From: Pseudomonadota bacterium
Lineage (GTDB): Bacteria > Pseudomonadota > Alphaproteobacteria > Rhodobacterales > Rhodobacteraceae
Length of the DNA: 33,280 nt
Assembly: GCA_018240425.1 (NCBI GenBank)
Contig: JAFEFU010000050.1
Coordinates: forward strand, 1-33,280
Direction: 5' to 3'
Position 1 is the stretch's first letter. The number at the start of each line of letters is the position of its first letter. A model generated the notes under the pieces. The model saw only the letters and a program-made list of their open reading frames with translations, was not told where the DNA came from and ran no database searches. This document shows, in pieces, positions 9,331 to 17,259 of the stretch. A program made the translations under genes and the position numbers.

Positions 9331-9558
9331 TTGACTTTGCGTCGGCCATCCCCCATGTGCGCCCCAGCCCAAGCCCCGCTGCCGCGTGAGCAGCCGTATC
9401 CGTGCGCGGATGCAGAGGCCGGGCAAACCGGTTCCCATGTCACGCCAGGGGTCCAGCAGCCGCGTCCGGCTGCGCCCCGCTGTTGCCTCCGCTGCCCGCA
9501 AGGGGCAGACGGTTCCGATTTTCTGGCGCCTGAGGGCTGCCACCACAAGGATACTGCC
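9331..9558 (+). promoter_or_regulatory. Promoter and structured leader of the DEAD-box helicase gene
   Basis: The 341-bp gap 9218-9558 holds no supported gene. A TTGACT (9331-9336) with CATGTG 17 bp downstream (9354-9359) could be a promoter with a weak -10. Downstream are three hairpins: ATCCG/CGGAT (9398-9411, loop TGCG), GCAGCCG/CGGCTGC (9456-9473, loop CGTC) and CTGCCC/GGGCAG (9492-9508, loop GCAAG). A leader of about 190 nt before the TTG start would be unusually long for this window. Long structured leaders are known to regulate some cold-induced RNA helicase mRNAs, so a similar role is plausible here but unproven. Confidence 0.4.
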
Positions 9559-10899
9559 TTGACCGACTTTCAAACCCTGGGGATCGCCCCACGCATCCTC
9601 GAAAACCTGAATGAGCTGGGCCTGACCCAGCCGACCCCGATCCAGACCGAAGCCATTCCGCAGCTGCTGAAAGGCCGCGACCTGATGGGTCTCGCCCAGA
9701 CCGGCACCGGCAAGACCGCCGCCTTCGGCCTGCCGATCCTGTCGAAGCTCCTGGACCTCGGCCGCCGCCCCAACCCCAAGACGGTGCGCGCCCTGATCCT
9801 CGCGCCCACCCGCGAACTCGCGACCCAGATCACCGACAACCTGATGGCTTTCGCCAAGGAAACCCCGGTGCGCACCTACCGCGTCGTCGGCGGCGCCTCG
9901 CTCTACATGCAGTCCGAACGGCTGGCGCGCGGCGTCGACATCCTCGTCGCCACGCCGGGCCGGCTGATCGACCTTCTCGACCGCAAGGCGCTGTCCTTGC
10001 AGGAAGTGCGCTATCTGGTCCTGGACGAGGCCGACCAGATGCTCGACATCGGCTTCATCCATGCGCTGCGCCGGATCGCGCCGCTCCTGCCCGCCAACCG
10101 CCAGACCATGCTCTTTTCGGCGACCATGCCGAAACTGATCGAGGAACTGGCACAAACCTACCTGACCGACCCGGTCCGCGTGCAGGTCGCCGCCCCCGGC
10201 AAGCCGGCCGAAAAGATCGAACAGGGCGTGCATTTCGTCAATCAGGGCGACAAGGCGCGGCTTCTGGCCGACTACATGAAGAAACACCCCGAGGAACTGG
10301 CGCTGGTCTTCGGCCGCACCAAGCACGGATCGGACAAGCTGGCCCGCGTGCTTGAAGGCTGGGGCTTCTCGGTCGGCGCCATCCACGGCAACAAGAGCCA
10401 GAACCAGCGCGAACGCATCCTGCAAAGCTTCCGCACCGGCGAGCTGAAGGTGCTGGTCGCGACCGACGTGGCCGCCCGCGGCATCGACATTCCCGACGTG
10501 CGCCACGTCTACAACTACGACCTGCCCAACGTGCCGGAAAACTACGTCCACCGGATCGGGCGCACCGCGCGGGCCGGGCGCGACGGCCGCGCCGTCGCCT
10601 TCTGCTCGCCGACGGAAATCGCCGAACTGCGCGACATCGAAAAGACGATGAAGGCCGCGATCCCGGTCATCGGCGGCGAGGTGCCGTTCGAGCCCGATCA
10701 CATCCGCGCCCGCAACGCCCGCGACGGGCTGAAGCCGAACGCGCCGCGCGGCGGCAAGCCGGGCGGCCAGCGTCCGGGCCAGAAACCGGGCCAGAAGCAG
10801 GGCCACAAGCCCGCCCACGCCGCAGGGGGCAAGTCCGCCAACGCCGGGCGCCCGCCTCGCCGGCCCTCGCGCCGTCCGAAGGGCGAACAGGCGGCCTGA
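9559..10899 (+). CDS. DEAD-box ATP-dependent RNA helicase (RhlE type)
   Basis: A superfamily 2 RNA helicase of 446 residues, probably acting in ribosome assembly or RNA decay and in cold adaptation. Motifs in order are the Q motif (GLTQPTPIQTEAIP), Walker A AQTGTGKTAAF, APTREL, TPGRLIDLLDR, DEADQMLDIGF, FSATMP, then VFGRTKHG, ATDVAARGIDIP and YVHRIGRTARAGRDG. The tail from about residue 385 is a basic, Gly/Gln/Lys/Pro-rich unstructured region with GQKPGQK-like repeats, as in RhlE-type proteins. The start is TTG at 9559, eight bases after AAGG; the family begins at TDFQTLGI. The frame remains open upstream to 9238, but that part is low-complexity and falls in the leader. Confidence 0.94.
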   Translation: MTDFQTLGIAPRILENLNELGLTQPTPIQTEAIPQLLKGRDLMGLAQTGTGKTAAFGLPILSKLLDLGRRPNPKTVRALILAPTRELATQITDNLMAFAKETPVRTYRVVGGASLYMQSERLARGVDILVATPGRLIDLLDRKALSLQEVRYLVLDEADQMLDIGFIHALRRIAPLLPANRQTMLFSATMPKLIEELAQTYLTDPVRVQVAAPGKPAEKIEQGVHFVNQGDKARLLADYMKKHPEELALVFGRTKHGSDKLARVLEGWGFSVGAIHGNKSQNQRERILQSFRTGELKVLVATDVAARGIDIPDVRHVYNYDLPNVPENYVHRIGRTARAGRDGRAVAFCSPTEIAELRDIEKTMKAAIPVIGGEVPFEPDHIRARNARDGLKPNAPRGGKPGGQRPGQKPGQKQGHKPAHAAGGKSANAGRPPRRPSRRPKGEQAA

Positions 10900-10936
10900 G
10901 CGCCGCCGCGCCGCAGGCGCCACCCGCCCCTCACCT

Positions 10937-10960
10937 CACGCCCCGGCGAAAGCCGGGGCC
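10937..10960. repeat. REP-like palindrome in a convergent gap
   Basis: CCCCGGC (10941-10947) and GCCGGGG (10952-10958) flank a GAAA tetraloop, giving a very stable symmetrical hairpin. The core CCGGCGAAAGCCGG resembles short palindromes that recur between genes in many alphaproteobacteria. It lies in the 223-bp space between the convergent RNA helicase and nusB genes. It may therefore act as a bidirectional terminator or transcript end, although no T-run follows. Nothing else convincing is visible in 10900-11122. Confidence 0.55.
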
Positions 10961-11122
10961 CCGACGGTCCTCGCGCGGAGCGGGTCTCGGCTCAGGGCCG
11001 GGGCGAGGCCGGGCAGCACGGAGAAAGACCGCGGCCGGTTCAGATGCCCATAGGCGCGGCATACGGATGGCACACGCCGGCAACACCCGACATTCCGGCC
11101 AAGCCCTTGAAATCGCCGCCGT

Positions 11123-11605
11123 TCAGAAAGCCTCGGGCCGCGCCTCGCGCGCCATGTGGTCAAGGACGGCGTTCACGAACTTCGCCTCGCGCCCGTCGGG
11201 GAAGAAGGCGTGCGCGACATCCACATATTCGGTGATGACCACCTTCGGCGGCGTCGCGGGCTGCATCAGCTCGGCCCCGGCGGCGCGGAACAGGGCACGG
11301 ATCACCGGGTCGATGCGGTCGATCGGCCATTTCGCCACCAGCGCCCGGTCGGTCATCTGGTCGATCTTCGCCTGCCAGTTCACCGCCTCCTCGAGGATGC
11401 GGCGGAACAGGCCGCTGTCGCCTTCCGAGAACTCGTCGCCCTCGATGGTGGCGCCGAAGCGGTGGGTCTCGAACTCGCGGCGGACCTTGTCCACCGACTG
11501 CCCCGCCGCCTCCATCTGGAAGAGCGCCTGCACGGCATAGAGCCGCGCCGCCGACCTCATCTGGCGCCTCTCGTCGGGGGTGGGCTTGCGGACCTCGTCG
11601 CTCAT
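11123..11605 (-). CDS. nusB: Transcription antitermination factor NusB
   Basis: NusB binds boxA RNA with S10 (NusE) and promotes rRNA antitermination. The 160-residue all-helical protein contains the signature RSAARLYAVQALFQME near residues 16-31, then FRRILEEAVNW, WPIDRIDPVIRALFRAA and the C-terminal VVITEYVDVAHAFFPDG and KFVNAVLDHMA. The start ATG at 11605 overlaps the ribH stop codon (ATGA), indicating translational coupling. A nusB gene directly after ribH is a very common bacterial arrangement. The frame is open further upstream, but that reading is a shadow of ribH. Confidence 0.97.
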   Translation of the reverse strand: MSDEVRKPTPDERRQMRSAARLYAVQALFQMEAAGQSVDKVRREFETHRFGATIEGDEFSEGDSGLFRRILEEAVNWQAKIDQMTDRALVAKWPIDRIDPVIRALFRAAGAELMQPATPPKVVITEYVDVAHAFFPDGREAKFVNAVLDHMAREARPEAF

Positions 11606-12156
11606 GCGCGGACCGGCCCTTCGCCGCCGCCGGCAAGACGCACATCGTCCCCGCCCTGCGGCCGGAAGCCTATGCCCTTCATCTGGCGCGACCAGCCGCG
11701 CTGAAGCGCGATCAGATGAAGCGCCGCCGCCGCCGCGCCGCCGCCCTTGTCCTGGCCCTTGGGGTCGGCGCGCACCACCGCCTGATCGCGGTTCTCGACC
11801 GTCAGGATGCCGTTGCCGATGCAGACGCCCGACAGGCCCAGCATGGTGATCCCGCGCGAGCTGTCGTTGCACACCGTGTCGTAATGCGTTGTCTCTCCGC
11901 GGATCACGCAGCCGAGCGCCACGAACCCGTCATAGTCGGCCATGCGCGAGGCCATGCCGATCGCGGTCGGCACCTCGAGCGCGCCCGGCACCTCGACCAG
12001 GTCGGCCACCGCCCCCGCCTTCGCCGCCGCCGCCCGGGCCCCGGCGATCAGGTTGTCGGCGATGTCGCGGTAATAGGGGGCGACGACGATCAAGAGCTTC
12101 ACCGGCTTGTCAAAGACCGGCAGCGGCAGCGTATAGTGGGTTTCGGTCGCGGCCAT
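11602..12156 (-). CDS. ribH: 6,7-dimethyl-8-ribityllumazine synthase
   Basis: RibH condenses 3,4-dihydroxy-2-butanone 4-phosphate with the ribitylaminouracil intermediate to make lumazine, the penultimate riboflavin step, usually in large oligomeric shells. Family motifs include LLIVVAPYYRDIADNL, VPGALEVPTAI, ALGCVIRGETTHYD and the later IGNGILTVENRDQA. The His of GETTHYD region matches the catalytic loop. Three starts are possible: GTG 12162, ATG 12159 and ATG 12156. I choose 12156 (184 residues) because GGAG of the ribB end lies five bases upstream; 12159 would give a TGATG overlap with ribB. The C-terminal region after KGQDKGG is slightly longer than in minimal RibH. Confidence 0.96.
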   Translation of the reverse strand: MAATETHYTLPLPVFDKPVKLLIVVAPYYRDIADNLIAGARAAAAKAGAVADLVEVPGALEVPTAIGMASRMADYDGFVALGCVIRGETTHYDTVCNDSSRGITMLGLSGVCIGNGILTVENRDQAVVRADPKGQDKGGGAAAAALHLIALQRGWSRQMKGIGFRPQGGDDVRLAGGGEGPVRA

Positions 12157-12158
12157 CA

Positions 12159-13253
12159 TCACTCCATCACGATCGGGCGGGTGCCGGTGATCACAAGGCC
12201 GTAGGCGTCCAGCCCGACGATCCTCGGCGTCCCGGAATTGGTCAGAAGCTCGATCCGGTGCAGGCCGAGCGCGGCCAGGATCTGCGCGCCAAGGCCATAC
12301 TGGCGCAGCTTGTGGGGATGCGCCTCCTCGTCCAGCGCCAGCTTCATCGAGGTGTCGCGCAGCATGACGACCGCGCCCCGCCCCTCGGCCGCGATCGCCC
12401 GCATCGCCGCCGGCATCTGCCCGGCATGGACCCCGTGCAGCCCGAGGACATCCTCGAGCGGGTTGAGCGAATGCATCCGCACAAGGACCGGCGCCGGCGT
12501 GGTGATGTCGCCCTTCGACAGCACGATATGTTCGGCGCCCTGGGTCGCGTCGGCGAAGACCCGCATCATCCAGTCGCCGCCGTGGATCGACTGCACGGCG
12601 CGCTGCGCGATCTCGCGCACCAGACTGTCATGGCGCAGACGGTAGGCGATCAGGTCCGAGATGGTGCCGATCTTCAACCTGTGCTTCTGCGCGAAGCTGA
12701 CCAGTTCCGGCAGCCGCGCCATCGTGCCGTCGTCGTTCATGATCTCGCAGATGACCCCGGCGGTGTTCAGTCCGGCCAGCCGGCTCACGTCGGTGGCGGC
12801 CTCGGTGTGGCCGGCGCGCACCAGCACGCCGCCGTCGCGGGCGCGCAGGGGAAAGATGTGGCCCGGCGTCGCGATGTCGGCGGCACCCTTGGTCGGGTCG
12901 ATCGCCACCGCGATGGTGCGGGCGCGGTCATGGGCGGAAATGCCGGTCGTCACCCCTTCGCGCGCCTCGATCGAGATGGTGAAGGCGGTTTCGTGGCGCG
13001 AGGAGTTCTTGGTCGACATCAAGGGCAGGCCCAGGCCCTCGACCCGGCTGGCCGGCAGCGTCAGGCAGATCAGGCCGCGCCCGTGGGTGGCCATGAAGTT
13101 GATCGCCTCGGGCGTGGCCATCTGGGCGGGGATCACCAGGTCGCCCTCGTTCTCGCGGTCCTCGTGGTCCACGAGGATGAACATCCGGCCGTTGCGGGCC
13201 TCCTCGATGATGTCCTCGGTCGGCGAGATCGCCCGTTTCAGATCGTCCGTCAT
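12159..13253 (-). CDS. ribB: 3,4-dihydroxy-2-butanone 4-phosphate synthase with a degenerate RibA-like domain
   Basis: The 364 residues form two domains. The N-terminal ~205 are a complete DHBP synthase: VDHEDRENEGDLVIPA, MATHGRGLICLTL, VTTGISAHDRARTI, PLRARDGGVLVRAGHTEA and EIMNDDGTMARLPEL. The C-terminal ~150 resemble GTP cyclohydrolase II. However, the zinc-binding Cys cluster expected after RMHS is absent (NPLEDVLGLHG), and the RQEGRGIGL segment is replaced by RDTSMKLALDEE. Remnants such as LRQYGLGAQIL and LLTNSGTPR remain. The second domain is therefore unlikely to open GTP, as in the RibB-X type known from other alphaproteobacteria. It lies between the TIGHNRGP gene and ribH. No FMN riboswitch is recognisable in the 78 bp upstream. 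Confidence 0.95.
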   Translation of the reverse strand: MTDDLKRAISPTEDIIEEARNGRMFILVDHEDRENEGDLVIPAQMATPEAINFMATHGRGLICLTLPASRVEGLGLPLMSTKNSSRHETAFTISIEAREGVTTGISAHDRARTIAVAIDPTKGAADIATPGHIFPLRARDGGVLVRAGHTEAATDVSRLAGLNTAGVICEIMNDDGTMARLPELVSFAQKHRLKIGTISDLIAYRLRHDSLVREIAQRAVQSIHGGDWMMRVFADATQGAEHIVLSKGDITTPAPVLVRMHSLNPLEDVLGLHGVHAGQMPAAMRAIAAEGRGAVVMLRDTSMKLALDEEAHPHKLRQYGLGAQILAALGLHRIELLTNSGTPRIVGLDAYGLVITGTRPIVME

Positions 13254-13331
13254 GTCCTGCCCGCGGCTGGGATTGGCCCTGCCCGCCCATAGACCAAAGC
13301 GCCGGCCTTTGCCAGAGGCGGGGCCGCACAG

Positions 13332-13901
13332 TCAGCCTGCCGGAAAGAACCGCCCGGCCGGAAGGTAGCCCGCCAGCCGGCCCGAGGCGCACCAGCCGCG
13401 TTCCAGATCGTTGTCACCGATCAGAAGGACGCCATCCGCCGGCAGGACACCGCGCGCCGCAAGAAGCCGGTCGCGCACCTCGCGGTCGGGCGCGAGCAGC
13501 GCGGGCGCGGCATGCACACCGTCGAGCGGCACCCCTTCGCCGTCCGCTGCCAGCGCCGCCACCATGCGCGGCGGCACCAGCGCAAGGCGACCGCACCCGG
13601 TCAGGCGGGCCAGCCTCGCGGCCCGGTCGGGGGGCAGGGCCGGCGCCGCCGTCGTGCTTCCTGCAAGGCGCAACGCATTGGCCGAAAAGAGGACGGCCAC
13701 AAGGTCGCGCCCGGTCGTCGCCCGGACCCCGGCATAGGTGCGGTAGTCAAGGCCAAGCTCGGCCGCGCGACGGACGCGGGTGCGCACCACCTCGACCGGC
13801 AGATGCGGCAGAAGCGCCGCGCGCGCCTGCCGCCAGCAATGGCTGCGCCAGCCCGCCCCGCCCTCGAGCGAGGGCCCCCGGTTGTGGCCGATGGTGGTCA
13901 T
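13332..13901 (-). CDS. Conserved TIGHNRGP-motif protein of unknown function
   Basis: This 189-residue protein begins MTTIGHNRGPSLE, a pattern I associate with a small conserved Rhodobacterales family. The N-terminal half (WRSHCWRQARAALLP, GLDYRTYAGVRATTGRD, VLFSANALRL) is the best conserved looking. The C-terminal half is Ala/Leu-rich and ends in DNDLERGWCASGRLAGYLP. It shows no signal peptide or membrane segment. The start at 13901 is chosen for the motif; the frame opens 12 codons earlier. It lies between ribE and ribB on the same strand, so co-transcription with the riboflavin genes is likely. Function is unknown. Confidence 0.8.
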   Translation of the reverse strand: MTTIGHNRGPSLEGGAGWRSHCWRQARAALLPHLPVEVVRTRVRRAAELGLDYRTYAGVRATTGRDLVAVLFSANALRLAGSTTAAPALPPDRAARLARLTGCGRLALVPPRMVAALAADGEGVPLDGVHAAPALLAPDREVRDRLLAARGVLPADGVLLIGDNDLERGWCASGRLAGYLPAGRFFPAG

Positions 13902-14024
13902 GCGGTCTGGTTGCCACGCCCCCCGGCCTTTGCGCAACCGCCGGCGCCGGACTCTGCCGTCAAATCCCGCCCTGCCTGGTTTTCAGGCGGCCCCCGGTGC
14001 GTTTGCCCGATTGCCGGGCACCCT

Positions 14025-14639
14025 TCACGCCCCGCCCCACTCCCTCAGCCGCGCGACATAGCGGGCCAGCGTGTCGATCTCGATGTTCACCGGATCGCCC
14101 ACCCGGGCCTGTCCCCAGGTGGTCACCGCCTTGGTATGGGGGATGATGTTGACGCCGAAGTCGCGGCCATCCACCTCGTTCACGGTCAGCGAGGTGCCGT
14201 TCAGCGCCACCGACCCCTTGGGGGCGATGAAGCCCGCCAGCGCCTCGGGGGCGCGGAAGGTGAAGCGGGTCGAATCGCCCTCATCGCGCATGGCCACGAT
14301 CTCGGCCACGCCGTCGACATGGCCCGACACGATGTGCCCGCCCAGTTCGTCCCCGACCTTCAGCGCCCGTTCGAGGTTCAGCCGCCGCCCGACCGTCCAG
14401 CCCGCCCGGTTCGAGCCGATGGTGGTTTTCGCGATGCTTTCGGCCGAGATCTGCACGTCGAACCAGTTGCGCGGCTCGGTTCCGGTGGCGATCACCGTCA
14501 GGCAGCAGCCGTCGCAGGCGATCGAGGCGCCGATGTCGATGCCCGCCGCCGGATAGGCGGTGGCGATGCGCGCCCTCAGGTCGCCCCGGCGCTCGAGCGC
14601 GATGACCTCGCCCATGTCGGTGACAATGCCGGTGAACAT
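14025..14639 (-). CDS. ribE: Riboflavin synthase (alpha chain)
   Basis: This enzyme dismutates two lumazine molecules to riboflavin and ribitylaminouracil. The 204 residues contain the expected tandem lumazine-binding barrels. The first starts MFTGIVTDMGEV and has SIACDGCCLTVI. The second starts near GHIVSGHVDGVAEI and has KGSVALNGTSLTVNEV. NIIPHTKAVTTWG leads to the C-terminal trimerisation helix (NIEIDTLARYVARL). The ATG at 14639 follows AAGGATAGCGC. It is also called RibC in some naming schemes. It opens the left minus-strand block of the riboflavin cluster and is divergent from the capsule genes. Confidence 0.97.
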   Translation of the reverse strand: MFTGIVTDMGEVIALERRGDLRARIATAYPAAGIDIGASIACDGCCLTVIATGTEPRNWFDVQISAESIAKTTIGSNRAGWTVGRRLNLERALKVGDELGGHIVSGHVDGVAEIVAMRDEGDSTRFTFRAPEALAGFIAPKGSVALNGTSLTVNEVDGRDFGVNIIPHTKAVTTWGQARVGDPVNIEIDTLARYVARLREWGGA

Positions 14640-14706
14640 GCGCTATCCTTTCCGCGGCCGCCCCAGGGTCAGGGCGCGACCGTCCGTCCTTTTCGCCCCG
14701 TCCGCC

Positions 14707-14736
14707 ATATCAACCGCAAGCGCGCGGGTTGTTCAA
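14707..14736 (-). promoter_or_regulatory. Candidate promoter of the ribE block
   Basis: On the minus strand, TTGAAC (14731-14736) and TGATAT (14707-14712) are 18 bp apart in the 126-bp divergent gap between ribE and the kpsS-like gene. The -10 match is moderate. No promoter could be assigned confidently for the plus-strand capsule genes in the same gap. Confidence 0.35.
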
Positions 14737-14765
14737 GCCGCCGCGCCATGTCCGTGTCAGGTGTC

Positions 14766-16058
14766 ATGAGTCCGTTTCCCCCGTCCGAACGCCGCTTCCT
14801 GTTCCTGCAAGGTCCGCACGGGCCCTTCTTTTCGCAGCTGGCACGGATGCTGGGCCGGACCGGCGCGCGGGTCTGGCGGGTGGGCTTCAACCGGGGGGAC
14901 GAGCATTTCTGGCGCCTGCCCGGCTATGTCGCCCACGAGGCCGCCCCCGAGGACTGGCCCGGCCATTGCGCCCGGCTGATCGAGGGGCACAGGATCACCG
15001 ACCTCGTGCTCTACGGCGACAGCCGCCCGATCCACGCCCAGGCGATCCGCCTCGCCCGTGCCCGCGGCCTGACCGTCCATGTGTTCGAGGAGGGGTATCT
15101 GCGCCCCTACTGGGTGACCTATGAACGCGACGGGTCGAACGGCAACTCGCGGCTGATGGAGATGACGGTCGAGGACATGCGCCGGGCACTGGTCCGGCCG
15201 GGGGCCGAGATGCCGCTGGCCCCGGCCCACTGGGGCGACATGCGCGAGCACATGTTCTACGGCGCGCTCTACCATTTCTTCGTCATGGCGCTGAACGGCC
15301 GCTACCGCGCCTTCCGCCCGCACCGGGGCATCGCCGTCGGGCGCGAGTTCCGCCTTTATCTGCGCCGTTTCCTGCTGATGCCCTGGCACCGGCTGGAACG
15401 GGCCATCGTCAGCCGCAGGGTCAGGCGCGGGGGCTTTCCCTACCATCTGGTCCTTCTGCAACTCGAGCACGACGCAAGTTTCCGCGCCCATTCCGACCTG
15501 CCGTCGATGGCCGCCTTCGTCGACCTCTGCCTTGACGGGTTCGCCCGAGGCGCGCCCGGCCATCACCATCTGGTGTTCAAGGCCCATCCTCTCGAGGACG
15601 GCCGCATCCCGCTGCGCCGGCTGATCGCCCGGGGTGCCGCGGGACGCGGACTGGCCGGGCGGGTCCATTTCATGCGCGGCGGCAAGCTGTCGGCGCTGCT
15701 TGGCGCGGCGCGCGCGGCGGTCACGGTCAATTCGACGGCGGCGCAGCAGGCCCTGTGGCGCGGCCTGCCGGTCAGGATCTTCGGCCGCGCCGTCTATGGC
15801 AAGCCGCAGTTCGTCTCGTCCCAGCCCCTGCCCGAGTTCTTCGCCGCCCCCGCCCGCCCCGACATTGCCGCCTACCGCGACTTCCGCCATTTCCTGCTGG
15901 AGACCTCGCAGGTGCCGGGCGGGTTCTATTCGGCGCGCGGGCGGCGGCAGCTTCTGCGGCAGGTGGTCGACATGATGCTGGCCGCGCGCGACCCCTATGA
16001 TGCGCTGGCCCTGGGCGAAGCGGCACCCCGGCAACAGTTGCACGCGGTTTCCGGCTGA
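14766..16058 (+). CDS. KpsS-like capsule polysaccharide Kdo transferase
   Basis: The 430-residue cytoplasmic protein belongs to the Capsule_synth family of KpsS and KpsC. Visible signatures are LQGPHGPFFSQLARML near the N-terminus, VFEEGYLRPYWVTYERDG (from about residue 105) followed by NGNS, FKAHPLEDGR (near 271), and TVNSTAAQQALWRGLPVRIFG (near 319), typical of the C-terminal nucleotide-sugar-binding lobe. KpsS-type enzymes start the beta-Kdo linker on the lyso-phosphatidylglycerol anchor of group 2 capsules. ATG 14766 is chosen because CAGG lies just upstream; ATG 14748 adds six residues with no ribosome binding site. It is the first of three plus-strand capsule genes. Confidence 0.88.
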   Translation: MSPFPPSERRFLFLQGPHGPFFSQLARMLGRTGARVWRVGFNRGDEHFWRLPGYVAHEAAPEDWPGHCARLIEGHRITDLVLYGDSRPIHAQAIRLARARGLTVHVFEEGYLRPYWVTYERDGSNGNSRLMEMTVEDMRRALVRPGAEMPLAPAHWGDMREHMFYGALYHFFVMALNGRYRAFRPHRGIAVGREFRLYLRRFLLMPWHRLERAIVSRRVRRGGFPYHLVLLQLEHDASFRAHSDLPSMAAFVDLCLDGFARGAPGHHHLVFKAHPLEDGRIPLRRLIARGAAGRGLAGRVHFMRGGKLSALLGAARAAVTVNSTAAQQALWRGLPVRIFGRAVYGKPQFVSSQPLPEFFAAPARPDIAAYRDFRHFLLETSQVPGGFYSARGRRQLLRQVVDMMLAARDPYDALALGEAAPRQQLHAVSG

Positions 16059-16122
16059 GGCTGTTCAGGCCGGGGGCCATTCGCTAGATTTCCGGCAAAG
16101 CCGGGAATGCAGGGGCAGTTTG

Positions 16123-17259
16123 GTGGACTTTGTCAGTGGAAAATGGGCCAGGACCCTGGTCCTTCTGCCGCTTGTGGCGGCAATGGCCTCGTGCGGCCTG
16201 CCCCGCTCGGGTCCGAACAAGCGCGAGATTCTCTCCGGCTCGGTGCAGAAGAACGGCGACACGTTCGTCGTTCCGGTGACCCATTCCGTCGCCGTCATCG
16301 CCTCGCGGAACGTGCCGATCGGCTTCGGCACCAGCTTCCGCAAGGCGGGCCTTGTCGGGTCCGACACCATCCATGCCGGCGACAAGCTGGCCCTGCGCAT
16401 CTGGGAAAACGTCGATCAGGGCCTGATGGCCAACAAGGCCGCGCCGGTGACGCCCCTGACCGACATCCAGGTCGACGGCGACGGCTTCATCTTCGTGCCC
16501 TATGCCGGACGGGTGAAGGCTGCGGGCAATTCACCCGACGAACTGCGCCGGATCATCACCGAGAAGCTGGCCGAACAGACCCCCGACCCTCAGGTCGAGG
16601 TGGTGCGCGGCGCGGGCGACGGCTCGACCGTCTCGGTCACCGGCGACATCGGCGCGCAGGGCGTCTATCCGATCGAGCGGCCGACCCGCACCCTCTCGGC
16701 GATGATCGCGCGGGCGGGCGGCGTCTCGGTCGATCCGCAGGTGGCGCAGGTGACGGTGACGCGCGGATCGAAATCGGGAACCGCGCGGCTGAAGGACATC
16801 TACGAAGACCCGGCGATGGACATCGGCCTGCGCCCCGGCGACATCATCCTGGTGCAGGCCGATCCGCGCAGCTACACCTCGCTCGGCGCGCTCGGCGCGC
16901 AGACGCGGGTGAAGTTCACCTCGGCCAAGCTGACCGCGGTCGAGGCGCTGGCCCAGGTCGGCGGCCTCCAGACCAATTTCGCCGATCCGACCGGCGTCTT
17001 TGTCATGCGCGACGAGCGTGCCGACATCGCCAACGCCCTTCTCGGCCGCAGCGACCTGACCGGCACGCAGCGCGTCGCCTACGTCCTGAACCTGACCGAG
17101 CCGGACGGCCTGTTCAACGCCCGCGACTTCCAGATCCGCGACGGTGACACGCTCTATGTGACCGAAGCGCCCTATGTGCAGTGGCAGAAGACCCTGGCGG
17201 TGCTGACCGGCGCGACCTCGACCGCCAATTCGCTGAACTCCGCCGCCACCGGCAAGTGA
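16123..17259 (+). CDS. Wza/KpsD-like polysaccharide export lipoprotein
   Basis: A polysaccharide biosynthesis/export family protein, expected to form an outer-membrane channel. The start is GTG 16123, seven bases after AGGGG, giving 378 residues. A signal sequence (KWARTLVLLPLVAAMAS) ends at Cys24, fitting a lipoprotein although Met at -3 is atypical. The Poly_export domain spans about 60-175 (GDKLALRIWENVDQG, DGFIFVPYAGRVKAAG, DPQVEVV). At least two SLBB domains follow (VSVTGDIGAQGVYPIE with TLSAMIARAGG; VEALAQVGGL). The Wza-type C-terminal helix is not obvious, though LAVLTGATSTANSLN is present. The gene lies 64 bp after the kpsS-like gene and overlaps the start of the kpsC-like gene (GTGA). 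Confidence 0.9.
   Translation: MDFVSGKWARTLVLLPLVAAMASCGLPRSGPNKREILSGSVQKNGDTFVVPVTHSVAVIASRNVPIGFGTSFRKAGLVGSDTIHAGDKLALRIWENVDQGLMANKAAPVTPLTDIQVDGDGFIFVPYAGRVKAAGNSPDELRRIITEKLAEQTPDPQVEVVRGAGDGSTVSVTGDIGAQGVYPIERPTRTLSAMIARAGGVSVDPQVAQVTVTRGSKSGTARLKDIYEDPAMDIGLRPGDIILVQADPRSYTSLGALGAQTRVKFTSAKLTAVEALAQVGGLQTNFADPTGVFVMRDERADIANALLGRSDLTGTQRVAYVLNLTEPDGLFNARDFQIRDGDTLYVTEAPYVQWQKTLAVLTGATSTANSLNSAATGK

Noticed and set aside
6260..9349. 1029-codon open frame on the minus strand opposite pyc
   Set aside because: It is the antisense shadow of pyruvate carboxylase, whose domains are complete on the plus strand.
10936..11163. 75-codon frame covering the REP-like palindrome
   Set aside because: Its C-terminal PAFAGA-type sequence is the usual spurious translation of the palindromic repeat.
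13254..13331. FMN riboswitch upstream of ribB
   Set aside because: The gap is only 78 bp and I see none of the conserved FMN-element strings on the minus strand.
16092..16104. CCGGC-AAA-GCCGG hairpin as a terminator after the kpsS-like gene
   Set aside because: The loop is three bases, no T-run follows, and the downstream Wza-like gene begins 19 bp later on the same strand, so read-through is more likely.
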